Under the pieces are notes generated by a model. That model had not been told where the DNA came from, did no database searches, and was given only the letters and a program-made list of their open reading frames with translations. Of a stretch of DNA of 64,000 nucleotides, positions 35,996-49,330 are shown one piece after another. Source of the DNA: Acanthacorydalis orientalis (Eukaryota > Arthropoda > Insecta > Megaloptera > Corydalidae); assembly GCA_034766995.1 (NCBI GenBank), contig CM068318.1:32834956-32898955 (forward strand). The letters run 5' to 3'. Both the position numbers and the translations under genes were made by a program. Numbering within the stretch: position 1 is the first letter of the stretch; each line of letters opens with the position of its first letter.

Positions 35996-36755
<760 letters not shown>

Positions 36756-37929
36756 TATTCGTATGTAATATGTTATTGTTTATTATTTTATTATAACCAC
36801 AAAAGTCATATTTTTATTAAAGAATTACTCTCTTATTTGTCATAAACGAAATACAAAGTATGAATTTACAAATATAAAAGCGAATATGCAGCAGAGAAAA
36901 TAATCTTACTCGACTTTATTAAATTTAAAAAGATTCTGCATACATAAAATGATGTACATACATACACGAAATAGTACCTAACCAAGGCATATTTCATTTT
37001 TATTGCTAACCAGAAGTTATTCCATTTTTTTGAACTCATAATAGTAACTATTTGAAAAAACGGCGAAATAAACATCTTGATATGTTATTTTTCTCGTATT
37101 ATACGGTGCATTTAACAATACAAAATATGAAAAACCAAAATGATCCGAAAATATAACAGAATAATTTTATTGTTGAAATGTATACATTTTATGTCAATAC
37201 CCGTTTCTTCTTCCGCATTTCGTATTTTATTGCCATTGTAGAAATATGTTTTTCACTTCAGAGTTCATTGATTTGTGATTATATTTAACGATTTGATATT
37301 CAACGAGAGACACATACAAAACCACAAATATATTACTGTGTGGTATTAAATGACATAAAGTTTCAGTGCGATCATAAATTTTAACTCGAATGTTACCATC
37401 AAAGGGCAATCTTGTCAACGAATAATTTATGTCTCAGGAACAATTATCTTTAATTAAATCTACGATATGTTTACAAACAATAAGAGCTTCAGCGTGGCGA
37501 TACACGATAAATCAGTGTTCATTTAACTGACAAGATCAGTAATCTTCTTGATATCTAATTAGTCGGGGATTATTTACACAGTTCATTGTATTACTTAAGA
37601 GTATGTTATTTGCCTAGAATTATCATAAATGGTTCTTTGCCCCCGAATCTAATTTATTGCTTTTACGTGTTCAATATCACTTGAGATCTGTATAATATCT
37701 ATTCTACACTCGACGTGTCTATTTACACTATTGTTCGGAGACTTTATCACATTTTAACCCATTCACTAACAAATTTGTTCGTTTATTATTTGATACATTA
37801 AGATGCATAAATGTAAAGATATAAACTTATTAATTACATTATACAGAGTAGCGTTAAATAAATGAAGAGGATTAAATCATTAAAATTGTTTTGTTCTGCA
37901 ACATTTTCATTGTTTTTATTTCTTAAAAT
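36756..37929. other. sequence without recognised genes
   Basis: Slightly less AT-rich around 37200-37700. Open stretches of 60-70 codons at 36866 and 37227 (minus) show no motif. Confidence 0.5.
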
Positions 37930-39160
37930 ATAATATAAGGATGGGATTTTTTCCTGGTGACACATGAAAAATGTTATCACATAAGTGATTCCCATTTTCG
38001 GCCTCAAAACCTCGAGCTCCTAAGGCATTTTACATCAATTCTCTCAGAATTTCTGGACATAACGATCGAATTTCTTCTCGTATGTTGTTCTTTAACTGCA
38101 GGACTGCTGCCTTTGGCTTATTGATGTATACATTTTCCTTTAAGCAGCCGCAAGGAAAAAATCGGGAGGGCTTGAATCAGGCGAACGCGTAGCCAAATTA
38201 AAATTACTGTTTTTTGGGGCGTTCTACAAAAACGTCCTCTAAAAGTTTCAAGGGGTTTTGGAACTCTGAAAGTCAAAGGGTTTCACTGTCTGTGCTGTGG
38301 CTCCATCTTTTTGGAACCACATCTCTGGACGATTATCAACAGCTGATCTCAAAAAAAATTCCACCATCATATGGTGTTAAGCAACATTTATCTTTACACC
38401 AGTACCGTCTACATTTTTGAAGAAATAAAACCCTACTATCGTTTCGGACGTTACCACGCACCAAACAGTACACTTAAGGCTAGAGCACATTAGGACGGAT
38501 TGCATCGTTGCGGATCGGTCAAAAATCCGCCTGCCAACCGATTCTAACGCGCTGTGGTTTTGACCCGCTCTGGCAGTGTGTGTGATGGTACATATAAAAT
38601 GTATGAGAGCGATCCGTGCAGATTTTTGCGAAACGCTGCAATCCGTCTTAATGTGCGCTAGCCTTTAAGTGGATTAATTGTCAGTGAAGAAGTGGTCTTG
38701 AATTCTCTGTAACCCATATTCTACAGTTTGTCAGCCACGAAGCTGTTTAAGTAAAAATGAGCGTCGTCACTTTTTATCAAATTGTAATTAAATTCATTAT
38801 TTTCCTCTGATTGTTGGCGAAAATGAATTGCATAATCAAGGCGATGCTGATAATCTATTGGCTTTAGTTCTTGCACAAACTGCATTTTGTATGAGAACAT
38901 TTTTTAATGCGACTAAAATCCTTGACAGAGATATTTCAAGTTGGGTTGAACGTCTTCTGGTTGACGTTTCAAGATTTTACTCAATACTCTCCTGTACACG
39001 TTGAATATTTATTTCATTCAGAACCGAACGACATTTTCTAAATCCTGGACGGTTACTAACTGCACCATGTTGTGATAAACATGTAACCAAACGGTTTCTC
39101 ATTGACTCTGATGGTCCTGTTGTTATATTTTGTTGGTTATTCTACCATTCTCAGAATGAC
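37930..39160 (-). pseudogene. Tc1/mariner-like transposase (DUF4817-type), with MITE
   Basis: Minus strand, in order: an N-terminal part around 39000-39120 (SNRPGFRKCRSV); LYKMQFVQELKPIDYQHRL-like text at 38860-38900; the first-Asp motif IKSDDAHFYLNSFVADK at about 38750; the MITE at 38477-38664; then the central region; and at 37975-38160 the C-terminus CGCLKENVYINKP, NNIREEIRSLCPEILREL and ENGNHLCDNIFHV. This order and spacing fit the transposase also seen at 35130-35995. Stops and frameshifts are present. I could not find terminal repeats. Confidence 0.65.
38477..38664. mobile_element. Harbinger-type MITE (188 bp, TTA target)
   Basis: Inverted ends AGGCTAGAGCACATTAGGAC and the inverse AGGCTAGCGCACATTAAGAC continue to about 28 bp. 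They are flanked by TTA on both sides (38474-38476 and 38665-38667), the three-base TWA duplication typical of PIF/Harbinger. It is richer in GC than its surroundings, with no ORF. It interrupts the transposase remnant at 37930-39160. Confidence 0.85.
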
Positions 39161-39687
39161 AAAGTACATAACAAACTAAATTTGTCTTTTAAAGTTATTC
39201 AAAGTATAAGTTACTCTATACATAAAATAAAACATGATAATTTTTTCTAACAATTAAAATCTTAGTACTTATTTCTTCTAAAATAATTATAGATTTATTC
39301 ATATTAAAAAATAACAAATATTAAAATAAATCATCTGTTTATTTTCTGAATATTCACAATTAATAATAAAATTTTATCTTGATATGAACAATATCGAATA
39401 GAATTTTTGACGTCAACATAATAACAATCAATATAATAACTTCTACAATAGCTGTTTTAATTTAATTCTAATACATTTATACAAACATGACATCTCTTCA
39501 CTAAATGCAGAAGTAAATAAAATAAATATTGTATTTATTGATTTGTAAATTACATGGTAGTTTTAATTATTGAAAAATGTATTGTAAAATACTTTTAAAT
39601 ATTACTTGAAATTGACATAGAGGTTTTCTTCTATAATATGTTTAAATGCTTCGTATATGATTAATATCTTAATCGGGTAACGACATA
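39161..39687. other. AT-rich sequence, nothing recognised
   Basis: No motif or repeat end seen. Confidence 0.5.
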
Positions 39688-40870
39688 CGAGTCTTGGCAT
39701 TTTAATTCTGGAATTGATGCTGTAGCACTGGAGTCACGTTAAATTAAATCAAATGTCAATCAACATATAATAGTTCAGTTTTATCAACAAAGTGTAGTCA
39801 AGCTAAAATCGAATAGCTGTTAGTTTCTACACAGGAAACTAGAACGTGCAATGTGTTTCTCTCAGTCGTCATGAAGCAACAAGTGGATATTAAATTTCAC
39901 TGTAAACTGTAAAACTGTAAACTTATGAAATGATGAAAACTGTATAAAGTGATAGTATTTACGTAATAATGTGTTTGAATGGCTTAAACGTTTCAAAGAT
40001 AGACCTGAGAATGTTCAAGATGACGTCAGAACTGGTCGTCCGTCGATCTCTCGAAATGCAGATTCAATCACAAAAGTTCTTGAAATTGTTGCAAAAGATC
40101 ACCGAATAAGTAACAAAATGATGAAAGATGTGTTGAACAATAATAAGGAGGAATAGGATTTGACAAATTTTATATGAAGATTTGTGCAAATCTCATCTCG
40201 CACAATCTTACGGATAAACAAAAAAAAAGAGAGAGTTGCATTGTGCACAAACTTTGTTCAGAATTATCACAATGTAAAATTTCTTTACGGCAACATAGTT
40301 ATGGGTATTTGAATACAGACCTGACACGAAGTACCAAAGCATACAGTGGATTAGAAAATCATCAAGACCAAAAAAATTTCGTTTAAAAAAATCCAAAATC
40401 AAACCATACTGATTCCCTTTTTTAATAAACAAAGTTTGTTCATAAAGAATTTCTCCACGAAAGACAAACTGTTTATAGTACATTCTACGTTGAATTGATG
40501 AAGAGATTATTATAACGCATTTCTCGAGTGCAGACCCAATTTCGAGAAAGGGGTAGTTGATTCTTGTTACATGAAAATTCAGCTGCCCATTCTTCACTGA
40601 TTGTGAAGTCATTTCTCATGAAACACGGCGTTTTTGAGATCAATCACCCACGATATTGATCTGACTTGGTATCAGAGGGTTTTTTTTCTCTTAATTGAAG
40701 AAAAACTATTCTCAAAACAAAACGATTTCAGAACGTAAAAGATATTAAGAAAAATATAACTGATGAATTGAAATCAATTCCTTTGGATGCCATGCTGACT
40801 CTTTTCAAAAACAATTAGGACTTTGCAATAAGTGTATTAAAGTAAATGGAGATTGATGCGTGTGGGAGTA
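39688..40870 (+). pseudogene. decayed near-full-length mariner
   Basis: Same family as 12638-13909. The left terminus CGAGTCTTGGCATTTTAATT follows a TA, and the shared block GTAGCACTGGAGTCACG lies downstream. The transposase begins MKQQVDIKFHC at about 39870, then VFEWLKRFKDRPENVQDD and GRPSISRNADS (39971-40060) with the second helix region after it. Further pieces: the YGYLNTDLTRSTKAYSGLEN region, HKEFLHERQTV at 40440, LLHENSAAHSS at 40562 (second Asp replaced by Glu) and the KCIKVNGD tail at 40830. Stops and frameshifts throughout. The right terminus is not clear. Confidence 0.75.
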
Positions 40871-41880
40871 GCAGTACCGAGTTAGTGTGACACTAAGGAG
40901 TGAGAACTCTATTCCTTTATTAATTAATGAAAAGGAGTCTGTTTTGTGTTTTTAACGTTTTATTTTCAACGATGAATAGAAGATATAAAAAAAAACTGTT
41001 GTAGTGTTCGGTATACTAACTTGATGAGCTTCTAACTTAACGATTATGTCTTCATGGCTTCTGACTTCAAGATTTACTTCATCATGTCTTATTTGACTTA
41101 TGACTCACTTGACGACTTAGTTCATGACTTGTTCCTTCGTGACTTACTTCATTACTCACCTGACTTATTACTTGACGACTTAGTTCATGACTTATTTCAA
41201 TCGCCTAGCGTGACCGGCTTATATATGATTTAGGGCGGTATTCCAAGTATATATTTTAATATTAATTTAAATGAATATTAACGTTTGAGACCATTAGGTT
41301 GCAATACAATAAATACATATAACTTAATGGCCTGACCTAATGAAAAGAGGCAGGCTTTTTCCGTACTTTTGAATGGGTTATTTTGAAACTCGATTTACCC
41401 TGTGATTTTAAGATTGAAAAAATATAACTATCGTGCTTCAACAGAGATTATTTTGAATAAATATCAAACATTTTTCGTGTTACTTGAATTATATTTCTTT
41501 TCATTATGCCAATCTGGGAAGTAAATTACTAAAGCTCGTATGGAACCTATTGATTATTGATTTTTCAATTTTCCTACAGATTTTTCAATAAAAATCTCAT
41601 CCAAAAATGAAATCATATCCAGATCACTTCAAAAGATATTTATTATATTCTCTTTGCCAGTTGGTATATATTAACTCTGGCTGAAATCCAAACTTGTATT
41701 CAAAGACTTCTAGAAAACTAACTGAACTAACCGAAAAAATGTGTTAACAGCTTATTAGGTACATACATATTTGTCAGATTGTCAAGTAAATTCACATACA
41801 CAAGTAAATTTTTCACCTCCATACAAACCATAAAACAATTTCTGATCAATAGTTCATTACTAACAATTTTTGATTTTTGC
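40871..41880. other. unassigned sequence with GACTTA-rich repeats
   Basis: 41030-41210 is a degenerate tandem array of GACTTA/TTCATGACTT units. The 20-mer GACGACTTAGTTCATGACTT occurs twice, 63 bp apart (41111 and 41174). 40860-40990 (GTGTGGGAGTAGCAGTACCG) could be LTR-like, but I cannot define an LTR. The rest is AT-rich. Confidence 0.4.
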
Positions 41881-42020
41881 TTTTACTCATTTTATGGTCC
41901 TATTCATCTTCATATCAGAATCAAAAATCAATTATTAAACATTTTTGATCATAAAAAAGTTTATAATTTGTGGGCTAAGTAAAATATTTATTTTTATGGG
42001 AGTGAATGTAGCCTTAGTGT
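41880..42020 (+). repeat. copy of an unclassified dispersed repeat
   Basis: CATATCAGAATCAAAAATCA, ATTATTAAACATTTTTGATC, ATAATTTGTGGGCTAAG and GGGAGTGAATGTAG in the family order. Confidence 0.6.
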
Positions 42021-42157
42021 TAAAGCTATATTATAAGGTAAATACATAACTGTATTATGAAGTTGAAACTTAAACAGGAACGGTAAAAAATTATTGTACA
42101 GAATTTCACAATGTTAAATCATGTTTTTGAATCATTACCACTTGAAAACATATAATA

Positions 42158-42989
42158 CGAAGGTCATTTAATAAGTATAGTAATAAAGTAAGTTAAACAC
42201 CGTTTTTTTTGGACAAAATTACTTTATTTTCAACATAGTCTCCATTGAAGGCTATACACATGGTTCAGGAAGTCTGCAAAATGCGCATTGACGGCGGTTA
42301 TAACATCGTTATTTGACGAAAATTTCCCACTGGGCCAAATTTTCAAGTTTGGGAAGAGGAAGATGTCGCACGGGGCCAAGTCTGCAGAGTAGAGTGGATG
42401 AGGTATCAATTCGAAGCGTAATTTGTCCAATTTTGCCATTGCGATGGTCGATTTGTAGGACAGCGCTTTGTCCTGGTGAAAGAGTAATTTTTTGTGCTCC
42501 AATATTGGCCGTTTTTTGTTCCAGCTCTTCTTTTAAACGGTCCAATAATGTCATATAATAAATAATATGATCTTGTTATCGTTTTTGTCTTCGTTAAGTA
42601 GTCGTCACGATAATTCCTAGGAGATCCCAAAAAACAATGTCCATCACCTTCCCAGCCGATAAAACGGTCTTTGCCTTCTTCGGTCCACTTTCACCAGTCG
42701 TTGTCCACTACTTTGACTGCTGATTTGACTCAGGTGTGTAGTGGTGGATTCATGTTTCATCCACAGTGACGAATCGATGCAAAAAGGCCTGCCCATTTTC
42801 TTCCATTTTTGCGACAACTACTACAATTCTCCCTTCAAACATCTGTAGAACGTGAAAAAAACGTCGCTTCTGACTGAAATTTCATCAATGCTATAATAGT
42901 TTGAAAAATGATACTTGATAACGTGATATTACCAAATGAATGATGATGCCATCTCATATAAATCTTCCAAACTTATCAAACGACCCTCG
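42158..42989 (-). mobile_element. HTH-less mariner derivative (832 bp)
   Basis: Termini: left CGAAGGTCATTTAATAAGTA, right the inverse of CGAGGGTCGTTTGATAAGTT, with TA outside. On the minus strand ATGGAAGAAAATGGGCAGGC leads directly into HRFVTVDET, the first-Asp motif, so the DNA-binding domain is missing exactly as in 24508-25351. Downstream: KLLFHQDKALSYKS (second Asp kept, usual Asn now Lys), YSADLAPCDIFLFPNL (third Asp kept) and VNAHFADF. Frameshifts disable it. The ORFs at 42230-42502 and 42309-42554 are its two frames. Confidence 0.9.
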
Positions 42990-43648
42990 TAATATCACAA
43001 ATTCTTGGAATATAAGAGTACTAAAAGAAATTTAAAAAATATTTTTAAATTATCATTCATATAATATTTTTATACACTTTTATTTATATTTCTTTCATTA
43101 ATATTCTTAATACTTTATTTCTTTAAATGTTATCTTATTAATTATCTGAAAGAAGTATTTACTAATTTACGTTCTAATTTATGATGTGCGTTTCATTTTA
43201 TACTTGCTACCCTTGTAGGTGTATATTTTTTTATTGAAAATAATATTATGATACAATCAAAAATAATTAGGTATTTGATACATTAATCACAATGTTTCAT
43301 AGTATTATTTTTATATCATTTCATTTTTTCCAGAATTATTGATTTTATACTATATTTGTATTTAAAAGGAACTCGAATTATTCTTCAAAATTATATCTTT
43401 ATAATAACGTTTTCATATTTCTTTGAAAATCAATCTTTCAAATATAATTTGGAAATTAATTACATTCAATCTATATTTCTTCTGTTTTTCTTCAAAATAA
43501 ACAGTTGTTAACCTGTGATATGAATTTTGATATTTGAAATATTTTTTAATTGCCTAATTAAAAATCTTTTCTTTTATTCTATTCAATAAAAAATGTATAA
43601 TGACTATTTAGTATAGCATTTTCAGTATATAAATTTCCTGGATTCCTA
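42990..43648. other. AT-rich sequence, nothing recognised
   Basis: No gene or element ends found. Confidence 0.5.
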
Positions 43649-44231
43649 TTAGGTTGGTAGAAAAATAATTGCGGTTTATGACCTACAAATTCTATATACA
43701 TTTTTCTCTCTTTTGATTTTCTTACCTGCTTTAAGTGGTCGAGAACTGTTAGATGACTAACGCCAATTTTTGAGCAAGCTTTCGAATTATTGCGCGTGGT
43801 TCTGTTCCAATTAACGCCTTCAGTTGATAATAAAATTTCAGTTGTTATGAACTTAAGAAGGACGCCCGCAACCTTCTTCATCTTCAAGGCTCTCATCCCC
43901 AGTACGAAACTTTAAAACCTCCATTGCACCGTACGTTCCTTAACAGTAACCACAACAAAAGCATTGTTTAGTTAATAGCAGTTTCTGCTGCTTTAAAACC
44001 CATTTTGAACTCATACAAAAAATCTCTCATTTGCTTCTTTTCCATCTTTAATTCCATAGCTCAATTTGAAGCAAACTTAATAATAAAACCAAAGTCGATG
44101 TTATCAAAATACAGACCGGAAGATAACTTTAAAATGATATTAATATGAACACGATGAACTAACACTTTCATTGAAAAAAAGTTTTTAAAATTCAGCAAAC
44201 AAAAATGGAAATTTTTTTCCTACCAACCTTA
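43649..44231 (-). mobile_element. cecropia-type mariner MITE (about 580 bp)
   Basis: Ends TTAGGTTGGTAGAAAAATAA and the inverse of TTTTTTTCCTACCAACCTTA, with TA outside. The minus strand encodes the HTH half: ESLEDEEGCGRP with frameshift, KIGVSHLTVLDHLKQV and GKSKERK. No catalytic domain. Confidence 0.9.
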
Positions 44232-44840
44232 TAAGTAAATGTATGATTCGTTAAAATTGCAATCAAATTTATGAAAAAATAAAATAATATTTGTAATTAA
44301 TAAATGTATTTTATAAATTACACATATAAAGATTAAACAGTTTTCGTTAGCCAGTCGTTCAAGTCAGTGATATTTTATCTTTGTAAGTCTGAATGATACA
44401 CCTTATATAAAAAAGTTTTAAAAAATTCTCATATAAAAGATTACCATTATTTTTGTATTTATTACGAGATACAAATCCAAGCAGAATTATAATTTGCAAA
44501 TGAGTAATGTTATTCTATTTATTCAGTAAGGAGAAAGTTTTTTAACGTATCTAACAACATAAATAAACTGCTCTGAATAGACTGCGTTTCTAGTTTGAAT
44601 TTGTTATTCTACAGTAAATCGTCGCAGAGAATATTGAAAATCTCAATAGATTTCCGTTATACATTAAGGCATTTCTTTTATATATCCTCTGGGTGCTGCA
44701 CGCCTCGATTTTGTTGACATAAAATGATCTGCTGAATGCTGAACACGAAAATCATGACTAATTTATGTATTCTCGTTGAAAGTAGGTCGACGCATTGGAA
44801 TTTTAAAAGATTGTCTTAGATATAAGTACTTATAAACTCA

Positions 44841-44891
<51 letters not shown>

Positions 44892-45440
44892 AGAGTGTGG
44901 GGAAAAAAGGAAAAAAAATAGTAATTAAAAATATTTGCTTAATTTAACTATTTCCAATATCTGTTTTGTTGATTAAATTATAAAAATGTATAACTCCACA
45001 TCAAAGAAATAGTTGAAACATTTTTAAAAATTTATAGTCTTTAATTTCTTAATTTACTTTTATTCTAAATAAATCGTATATATTTTAGATTATCAATGAT
45101 ATAATTTAAATTTATAAGTTGACAAAATAATCATATCATATTTAACAAGTATATCAGAGAAAAATTAATGATGTTCAATACAAAATGAAATGATATTTAT
45201 TAGTTATTTTTTTAGTGTTAAAATTTTATTTTATTCTTTTTTTATTTTACAATATTTTTTGTCTACTTACTCTTAGATAATTATGTTTTACATCAATAAA
45301 ATATTTCAATATTATAAAAAAACAAATTGAAGAGACTTTATATGTTCATTATATCTGTACTTAAAATAAATATTCTAACCTAAAATAAAAACCTTTTTCA
45401 AATCAAATTTAATTAAGTAATATATCCATCTATACTTTAA
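44232..45440. other. AT-rich sequence, one (TA)n
   Basis: (TA)n at 44844-44888. 44690-44820 has higher GC but no identifiable content. Confidence 0.5.
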
Positions 45441-47278
45441 CCCTTTCTTTACGGCGTACGTATGCGCGGCTATACATCCTCTGTAGAGAGATGCCAGCTT
45501 CGCGTGCCCACTTTGTAGATAGACTAAGATATGTCTTGTCTTATACAATAATTTTCAGTGTGTTAATTAACCACTTAATGTACATATCTGCGGCTGACGT
45601 GAATGCTGCTTACTGGCATTTTGCTCACTTTTGAGTATAACACGGGCGACCATTGTAATTATTAAATAAATTTTATATTATAATTTATTTTATATTATAT
45701 TATATATTGTAAATTATCAGCTCATTTCCGACGAGGGTATTTATATAAATATATATTGAAAAGTCACCTAGGCTGGATGAAAAATATTCGATTGAAAAAG
45801 GTTCGATTGGCATAAAATTCTACTGTCTCTGTGTGTCGAAATCAGGCTATTTATATTCATGTATTATATACATAAGAAAATGCACTCTCATCAGCAACAC
45901 ATATAAAGATTAACCAATCTCATCCAAACTTGTTTGTTTTTTTCTTAAGTCATTATTGGATATAAGTTACTGTCTAACCACTGATAATTTTTACACCTCC
46001 CATTAACTAGGTGACTTCCTAATAAAACATAAAACGGATTTATATGGGACTATGCTACTAAATCGCAAAGAAGTTTCCATGTAAATTGAGAAAAAGAAAT
46101 GAAGAAAGATGAAATCGTTGCATATCAAAGGTGCAAAGTTATAGTCATGAAATGGAAAGATAAAAAACCAATTTGTCTGCTCTCAACTGTATATAACACA
46201 GAAATGCAAGCAACCAAAAAGAGACATAGGTGGAAATAGTATAGGAACACCCAAATTAGTTGTAAACTATAATGACAAAATGGGAGGTGTTGATCGACTG
46301 GATCAGCCCCATCATGACTATCTTATAACTAAAAAGAGGAGAAGTGAGTCCTATAAAAAGGCATTCTTCCATATTTTGGACATTTCTGTGGGGAATACGT
46401 TTTCATTATATCAGAAAAATGGAGGCTTAAAAAATCCATAAAACCGTAATTGAAAAAATTATTGAAAAATTTCACTCGCACACAAAATAAATTGGTAGGC
46501 CTAGTTCTCAACATGGACTATTACGACTGACTGAGAATCATTTTCAGGAATATGTGTCACCGACAGAAAAAAAAGCTGTTTTATGTAGGTACTGCGCTGT
46601 TTGTTACAGTAAAAGAGATGATGAAGTTAAGAAAAAAAAGGAAAGAAACAAGATACTATTGCAAAAATTACAATGTAGGATTATGCACCGTGCTGTGTTT
46701 CAAGTTGTATTATACTCAATTGAATTTTTAGTTTTTCGTATATGTATGTAAATAAACAAAATATTTTTAACTACATGTCTTCTATAAAAACTAAAATAAA
46801 TACATACCTGCGCTACAGATAATTTAAAAGAGCAATAAAAAAATAACTAATATATAATGCCATTGTACATTTTTCTAACTCTTATTACCGATTTATGACA
46901 AAATATTAATTTTTAAAAGCCTGTGTTCCCCACTATAAAATATATTTGTGACGCCACCAAAAACATATTTTTTTCTTTTTATTAGGCAATAGTTATCAAT
47001 TTATTTAATAAAAAAATGATTATTTTTTAACCGAAATTTCAAAATTAATTTGTAGATTAAGTGGTTAAAACCGAATTTAAATAAGAACAATTTTCTAATT
47101 ATATTTCATTATTTTCAATTATACATTTATTAACACGAATAAAAATGAAGATCCTAAAGCCGACTATAGTCGGCGATAATAACCATTGCACGATATGTGA
47201 ATACCGACTATAGTCAGCAGTCATATTCACAAGTTCTTGCATGGATGCCGACTGAAGTTGGCGTAAGGAATGAAACGG
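45441..47278 (+). mobile_element. piggyBac element remnant (1.84 kb)
   Basis: Ends CCCTTTCTTTACGGCG and the inverse of the right end (CCGTTTCATTCCTTACGCC) match imperfectly. Both touch TTAA (45437-45440 and 47279-47282). Near the right end the palindrome GCCGACTATAGTCGGC (47158-47173) and partial copies follow. It contains a decayed transposase (next entry). Confidence 0.88.
45770..46750 (+). pseudogene. piggyBac transposase, catalytic and Cys-rich parts
   Basis: In order on the + strand: GSIGIKFYCLCVSKSGYLY (45790-45860); LTTDNFYTS (45970-46000), a core motif with a catalytic Asp; TDLYGTMLLNRKEVS; KKDEIVAYQRCKVIVMKWKD (46100-46160); NYDKMGGVDRLDQ-type text at 46270-46305, the second conserved block; then FFHILDISVGN. 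At 46560-46740 comes a Cys-rich C-terminal domain: AVLCRYCAVCYSKR, then RKETRYYCKNYNVGLC and CFKLYYTQ. This is the usual piggyBac order. Stops and frameshifts occur throughout, and the N-terminal third is lacking. Confidence 0.85.
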
Positions 47279-47357
47279 TTAATCCAATTTTATATAATAA
47301 AAAGACATTTGATCCTTTTCTTTCAATCTGCTAGTACAGTGGGGTCACTGTGGATTA

Positions 47358-48279
47358 CGAGGTCAGACAATTAAGTAATGCGACAAAATTCAAAAATCGA
47401 GTATATTTAAAAATTAAGGTACATCGCTGCGATCCCCTTCAAAGTAGTCCCCTCCCGCATCAATACACTTATTCCAGCGAGTTTTCCAGTTTTCGTAACA
47501 ATTCTGGAACACTTCTTGTGGGACCTCTCCGAGTACCCTCGTCACAGATTCTTGGATATCTTCAACGGAGTCAAAATGTCGACCTTTGACGAATTTTTTC
47601 ATATGGGGGAATAGGAAAAAGTCGCAGGGTGACATGTCCGGTGAATAGGGCGGTTGTGGTAACGTTGCGATGCCTTAAGACGCCAAAAACTGAGAGACAC
47701 TGAACGCACTGTGACAGGGAGCATTGTCGTGATGCAGAACCCAAGTCTTCGCGATCTCTGGACGCACTCTGAGCACCCTTTTTCGTAATTTTTCGAGCAC
47801 ATTGCGGTAGAATACTTGATTTACGGTTTGTCCAGGTGGTGCGAACTCTTTGTGAACCACCCCTTTGCTGTTGAAGAAGCAAATCAACATGGTTTTCACT
47901 TTGGACTTGCTCATTCTCGCCTTCTTTGGCCTTGGTGCTCCAGGGGACAGCCACTGTTGGCTTTGTCGTTTAGTTTCGGGGTCATATTGAAAGAACCAAC
48001 TTTCATCACCAGTAATAACTCGATCGAGAAGAGTAGGATCACTTTTAACCTGCTCGAGACAATCTTGAGCGATGTTCATTCGGTGGGCTTCGTGACATGC
48101 ACTACTCGCGCGTTGTTACAAAACACTAAACAGCTGGCGAAGAAATGATCGTACGAGGGTGGTCAAGGTCTCAATCGAGAGAGTAGGGATCTGCTATTAC
48201 GGTGGCGGAGTTACAGGTTCGTAGTGTTACCACAGGCCGAGAAAAAAAATCGGTCGCATTACTTAATTGTCTGACCTCG
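47358..48279 (-). mobile_element. mariner deletion derivative, copy B (922 bp)
   Basis: Sister of 6279-7211: the same CGAGGTCAGACAATTAAGTA termini, TA outside, same deletion of the DNA-binding half. Two lesions distinguish it. First, 11 bp present in copy A after GGTGGGCTT are missing (near 48090), which removes the copy A start frame. Second, TTT to TTA at about 47677 makes a stop where copy A has Lys. The ORF is therefore cut into 134 residues (47675-48079, both first and second Asp) and 73 residues (47414-47635, third Asp onward). Confidence 0.95.
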
Positions 48280-48340
48280 TATGATACGGATCGATGAAAA
48301 CTTTTGTTCATTTTATGGCTCAAGAAATTTTGTAGTTATA

Positions 48341-49165
48341 TTAGGTTGGTGGAAAAATTATTGCGGTTTTTACGGTAACGAGTATAAAGACGCATATAAC
48401 AATTAAAAATTAAATTTATTAATCAAAATAAAGACCATTGGCGTAAACACATTTCTCTCAACGGGAAACAAGATTGTTTATTCCTATAAAATAGAATTAT
48501 GAAGTCTTGGAATTAACGAATTCATCGAAAGCGCTTCGAACTGATGCTTAATCTTTGAAAATATTCTCCCTTAGGAAATTACTCAGATGTTCACAAAAAT
48601 GATAATCTATTGGAGACAGGTCCGGAAAATAAAGTGGATCAGTCAAGGTTTCATAACCCAGTTCATTTAATTTGTTTAAAATCATTTGTGAAACGTAAGG
48701 TCGGGCGTTGTCATAAAGAAGAATTAGTCCTCTTCGATTGATTAATACTGGCTGTAAACGATACAACTTCTCATGCATTTTTTCAACTTCCTGACAATAT
48801 TTTTCTGCTGTTATTGTTTCACAAGAATTTAAGAAGTTGTAGTGAATGATGCCACTTACCGACTACCAAACAGCCGCCATAATATTTTTTCCATGAAACT
48901 TCAGTTTAGAAAACTGCTTAGGTCCTTCTCCTCGGTCTAGCCAGTTTGATGAAGGTTTCCAATTGTTGTAGAGAATCCACTTTCCGTCACATGTGACAAT
49001 GCGATCAATAAAGGGAAATTTTGTTCAATATCAACAGTACTCAGCGATAAAATCGTTCTTTTCTAACACACATGTGACCAATTTTCTCTTTTCCTGCACA
49101 CCTTATACAATCGCCACTCTTGTCTTTTACCAATAGCAACTCTTTGCTAGCCAAGGTGAAAACCT
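48341..49165 (-). pseudogene. cecropia-type mariner, 5'-truncated
   Basis: The right terminus of the reading strand is TTAGGTTGGTGGAAAAATTA at 48341, after a TA. On the minus strand: the first-Asp motif RIVTCDGKWILYNNW (about 49000), NWLDRGEGPKQFSKLKFH, IIHYNFLNSCETITAEKYCQ, then ILLYDNARPYVSQM (second Asp) and YFPDLSPIDYHF (third Asp, 34 residues later), within the open piece 48548-48778. The HTH half is missing. At about 49170 the sequence changes to a Jockey-type reverse transcriptase. Confidence 0.85.
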
Positions 49166-49169
49166 CGTT

Positions 49170-49330
49170 CATCATTATGGGCTATATATAGCTGAAGTAG
49201 AACATGCGCGTACTTGTCAGTGACAATTTCAAGTTCTTATTCAGAAACGGGTAAAACATACAAAGATATGTCTGACCCTTCATAAGTACGTACTCGACGT
49301 GGCTTTTGAAATTCATACGTGTGTCGAGAA
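49170..49330 (-). pseudogene. Jockey-type LINE reverse transcriptase scrap
   Basis: The minus strand reads LDTRMNFKSHVEYVLMKG, then YPFLNKNLKLSLTSTRMFY, matching the Jockey-clade pattern 'LD.RL.F..HI......K....LYPLLNR.SKL......IYK'. About 50 codons only. Confidence 0.6.

Noticed and set aside
40208..40612. 134-codon minus ORF
   Set aside because: Antisense to the mariner at 39688-40870. No motif.
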